From: Gemmatimonadota bacterium
GTDB lineage: Bacteria > Gemmatimonadota > Gemmatimonadetes > Longimicrobiales > Gaopeijiaceae
Reading direction: 5' to 3'
NCBI GenBank assembly: GCA_016209995.1
Contig: JACQVC010000006.1
Coordinates: 1-7,569, forward strand
DNA: 7,569 nt
Part shown: positions 5,373 through 7,569 of the stretch, in pieces
Layout: each line of letters opens with the position of its first letter
How positions within the stretch are numbered: position 1 is the first letter of the stretch
The notes under the pieces: model-generated
What the model saw: the letters and a program-made list of their open reading frames with translations, nothing else
The model's database searches: none
Told to the model about the DNA's origin: nothing
Made by a program: the position numbers and the translations under genes

Positions 5373-7569
5373 ATGACTGTCTTCCTGCTCGCCACGATCA
5401 CCATCGCCTCACTGCAGGCCGCCGAGCGTCTCGACATACCCTTCCGGGAATGGCTGGTAGCAGGGCCCGTGCCCGTCATCTCCGACTCGGCACGCGTCGC
5501 GAGGGACTACCTGACCGGCCAGAGCCTCATCGCGCCCACGCACGGCTCGTCGGACGGCGGCGTCGAGTGGCAGGTGGGCGAGGCGGACGAGGAAGGCTGG
5601 CTGGACTTCGAGCGCTGGTTCGGCTGGACCACCGAGCAGGCGACTGCCTACGCCGCGCAGTACGTGTACTCACCGGACGACGCGACCTACGTGTTGCGGC
5701 TGCGCAGCGCTGAAGACGTCGTGCCCTCCGTCAACGGGCGTCGTCTCGAGCCTGCCCCTAGCGCCCCTGGACAGCCTGACGAGGACGACGCTCGCGTCGT
5801 GCGGCTACACGACGGCTGGAATCTGCTGCTGCTGGAGGTCATCAACCGCAGCGGCACGTATCGCATCCTGGCGCGACTCGAGGCGTGGCCGGAGAACGGC
5901 CCCGATCGCGAGCTACGCCTCTCGGCCATCCGCCCCCGTGACTTCGAGCTGCGGCAGCCCCGGCCGAGTGTCGTCATCGAGTCCGTCGAGCTCGGCCCCC
6001 GCCTACGCATCGGCTGGCAAGGACTGTACGGCGTGTTGACGGTGAGCGCTCGCTCGTGGGGAGAGATCGTCTCGGAGCACGTTTGGATCGGCGTAAGCGC
6101 CGTGCCCGGTGCGTCGGCGCCAGCTGCCCTAAACCGCATCGGTCCGCTCACGCGCGAACGGACGGCCGCAGCCGACCCGGGCTCCGAAAGGTCCGCCATT
6201 CTGGAAGTCGGCGTGCCGTTCGCCCGCCTGTCCGCAGTCTCGCGCGACGGAACGCCCATCACGGCGGTGGCGGCCCCGGGCCTGGTAGGCGTTCCCGATC
6301 TCGGCGCCGCCGGCCCGGCCGGCGAGGACCGCACCGACGGCGGGAGCACCCGGCTGACCTACACGCTCGAGCCCGGCGATCTGCTCGACCGGCTCAGCGA
6401 GCCAATCGATTTTATGCACGTCCGCTACTTGCCACGAGGCGCGCCCGAGACGGCCTTGCTCGACCTGCACGACCGCAACTGGCTGCGCTCGCCACCCCGT
6501 GACCCGCGCGAGGTAGCAGCTCTGGGCATCGTCTTTCCGGTTCCGCCCGAGCTGGACGGCCTGTCCCTCGAGTTCGATGTTCGGGGCGTGGCGGCGGCCG
6601 CGCCGGGCCCGATACGCGTCTTAGTGAATGGAACCGAAGCGGATGGCTCTCCGCGGATGATCGCGCGAACCGGCGCGGCCCGCGTGCTGCTCTGCACCGC
6701 GTGCTCTCGTACCGACACGATCTCGGTCGCCGTGGTCTTGCCCCCTGACGCCATCACGGACAGCGACCGGTCCGCGCAATCCGGATCCGCTGGATTCGAG
6801 CTGCCCGTGCTGCGCGTACGGGAGCCCGGCTATGCCGAGGTCGCTCGTGCGTTGAGCGCCTGGAGCGCAAACCGTCCCCCGGGCCTGGAGGTCTCGGATC
6901 CCGACCGCCGCATTCTGCTGGCCTCCCTCGAGTCGCCGGGGAAGGAGAGTTACCGCAGCCTGCTGGCGGACTATCGGGCGATCTATGCCGGCGACGCGGA
7001 GACGTTGAGGCGCGACACGCTACGCGTGATCGGCGAAGTGCGCGTGGATCCGGCCTCGTTCTGGCCGACCCCGCTCAACAGCCCGCGCCTGCGCGACGCC
7101 TGGGCCAGCATCCTCGACCTCACGAGGCGCTTTCCCGGCCTCGTGCTCACCCAGAGCTCGGCGCAGCACTACTCGTGGCTGGAGGAGCACGCGCCGGGCC
7201 AGTTTGCTCGCGTGCAAGGTGCCGTCCGGACGGGGCAGTGGGTGCCGGTCGGTGGATGGTGGTCGGACGCCGACCACAACGTGCCGTCCGGCGAATCGCT
7301 CGTGCGGCAGGGACTTTACGGCCAGCGTTACTTCAGGGCTCGCTTCGGCCGCTACGCTCAGGTCGCCTGGGGTCCACGCGCCCTCGGCTCGTCCCCGACA
7401 CTGCCCCAGATCCTGCGCGGTCAGGGACTGGACTTCTTCGTCGCGCGCGCCCGCGAGCTGGGCGCCCTCTCGCTGCCGCCAACCGATCTCTTTCACTGGG
7501 AAGCGCCCGATGGCACCGCTGTGCTCGCCTACGCTCCCTTGGGTTTCGAGCCCGACGTCGAGCCCGAGC
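5373..7569 (+). CDS. Secreted GH38 alpha-mannosidase-like protein with substituted catalytic residues (C-terminus beyond window)
   Basis: An uninterrupted frame of 732 codons runs to the last base; the protein continues outside. Residues 1-18 (MTVFLLATITIASLQAAE) look like a signal peptide without basic residues; a TTG start at 5361 would add MARP and supply one. Residues ~65-172 resemble the beta-sandwich sugar-binding domains attached to glycosidases (VLRLRSAEDVVPSVNGRRL, then DGWNLLLLEVINRSGTY). Residues ~173-505 are not recognised. From ~505 on the sequence matches the GH38 N-terminal catalytic domain: TQSSAQHYSWLEEH (593-606), GGWW with DHNVPSGESLVRQGLYGQRY (634-653), TLPQILRGQGLDFF (676-689) and DLFHWEAPDGTAVLAY (705-720). 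Yet at the metal site the usual AHID reads VRVD (556-559), so His becomes R557 while D559 stays. At the nucleophile LPDVFGYS reads GPRALGSS (667-674), so Asp becomes R669. Ordinary retaining mannosidase activity is therefore unlikely. The downstream metal His and the C-terminal beta domains are not visible. It diverges from galT; linkage to galactose use is speculation. Confidence 0.85.
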   Translation, partial: MTVFLLATITIASLQAAERLDIPFREWLVAGPVPVISDSARVARDYLTGQSLIAPTHGSSDGGVEWQVGEADEEGWLDFERWFGWTTEQATAYAAQYVYSPDDATYVLRLRSAEDVVPSVNGRRLEPAPSAPGQPDEDDARVVRLHDGWNLLLLEVINRSGTYRILARLEAWPENGPDRELRLSAIRPRDFELRQPRPSVVIESVELGPRLRIGWQGLYGVLTVSARSWGEIVSEHVWIGVSAVPGASAPAALNRIGPLTRERTAAADPGSERSAILEVGVPFARLSAVSRDGTPITAVAAPGLVGVPDLGAAGPAGEDRTDGGSTRLTYTLEPGDLLDRLSEPIDFMHVRYLPRGAPETALLDLHDRNWLRSPPRDPREVAALGIVFPVPPELDGLSLEFDVRGVAAAAPGPIRVLVNGTEADGSPRMIARTGAARVLLCTACSRTDTISVAVVLPPDAITDSDRSAQSGSAGFELPVLRVREPGYAEVARALSAWSANRPPGLEVSDPDRRILLASLESPGKESYRSLLADYRAIYAGDAETLRRDTLRVIGEVRVDPASFWPTPLNSPRLRDAWASILDLTRRFPGLVLTQSSAQHYSWLEEHAPGQFARVQGAVRTGQWVPVGGWWSDADHNVPSGESLVRQGLYGQRYFRARFGRYAQVAWGPRALGSSPTLPQILRGQGLDFFVARARELGALSLPPTDLFHWEAPDGTAVLAYAPLGFEPDVEPE

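Noticed and set aside
5333..5713. A 126-codon plus-strand frame starting inside the GH38 promoter
   Set aside because: It is Arg-rich with no motif, and is out of frame with the 732-codon GH38-like frame that overlaps it.
5687..6757. Minus-strand frames of 110-220 codons opposite the GH38-like gene
   Set aside because: Ser/Arg/Pro-rich antisense translation without recognisable features; the plus-strand frame is continuous.
7020..7496. A 158-codon minus-strand frame opposite the GH38 core
   Set aside because: The plus strand here has unmistakable GH38 sequence, so this is a shadow.
1..7569. tRNA or rRNA genes, insertion sequences, CRISPR arrays or long direct repeats
   Set aside because: None seen; the window is almost fully occupied by single-copy protein genes with uniform high-GC composition.

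Overview
The window reads as high-GC bacterial chromosome: densely packed housekeeping metabolism, with no RNA genes, mobile elements or CRISPR. I cannot fix the taxon from sequence alone. The GalT resembles the high-GC (actinobacterial-type) branch. Both putative promoters have a TAYGTTGG -10 region rather than TATAAT. A Gemmatimonadota-like or other high-GC soil lineage is my best guess, at low confidence.

Layout. Bases 1-195 (+) hold the C-terminal end of a P1/S58 (DmpA-type) aminopeptidase, followed 8 bases later by a complete greA-type transcript cleavage factor (204-692, +). A 22-base convergent gap with a small hairpin separates greA from a four-gene block on the minus strand. In transcription order the block is galT (5196-4063), a dCMP/CMP deaminase-family gene (4057-3542), a class V PLP aminotransferase (3494-2358) and serA (2361-715). 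galT and the deaminase are 5 bases apart, the deaminase and aminotransferase 47, and the aminotransferase and serA overlap by 4 (ATGA). One transcript probably starts in the 5197-5372 divergent gap. The aminotransferase and serA can together convert 3-phosphoglycerate to phosphoserine. GalT belongs to the Leloir galactose pathway and the deaminase to pyrimidine nucleotide supply.

Diverging from galT, a long gene on the plus strand starts at 5373 and runs off the end of the window (732 codons seen, no stop). It has a secretion-type leader, a jelly-roll-like carbohydrate-binding segment, a long unrecognised middle, and then the N-terminal half of a glycoside hydrolase family 38 (alpha-mannosidase) domain. 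The GH38 sequence is well conserved around the active site, yet the metal-binding His and the nucleophilic Asp are both Arg. This looks like a secreted GH38 pseudoenzyme or a repurposed fold, and is the most notable thing in the window.

The galT/GH38 intergenic region carries two divergent promoter candidates with near-identical -10 elements. One would give a nearly leaderless mRNA for the GH38 gene. The other precedes a tiny Shine-Dalgarno-equipped leader ORF whose stop overlaps the galT start.
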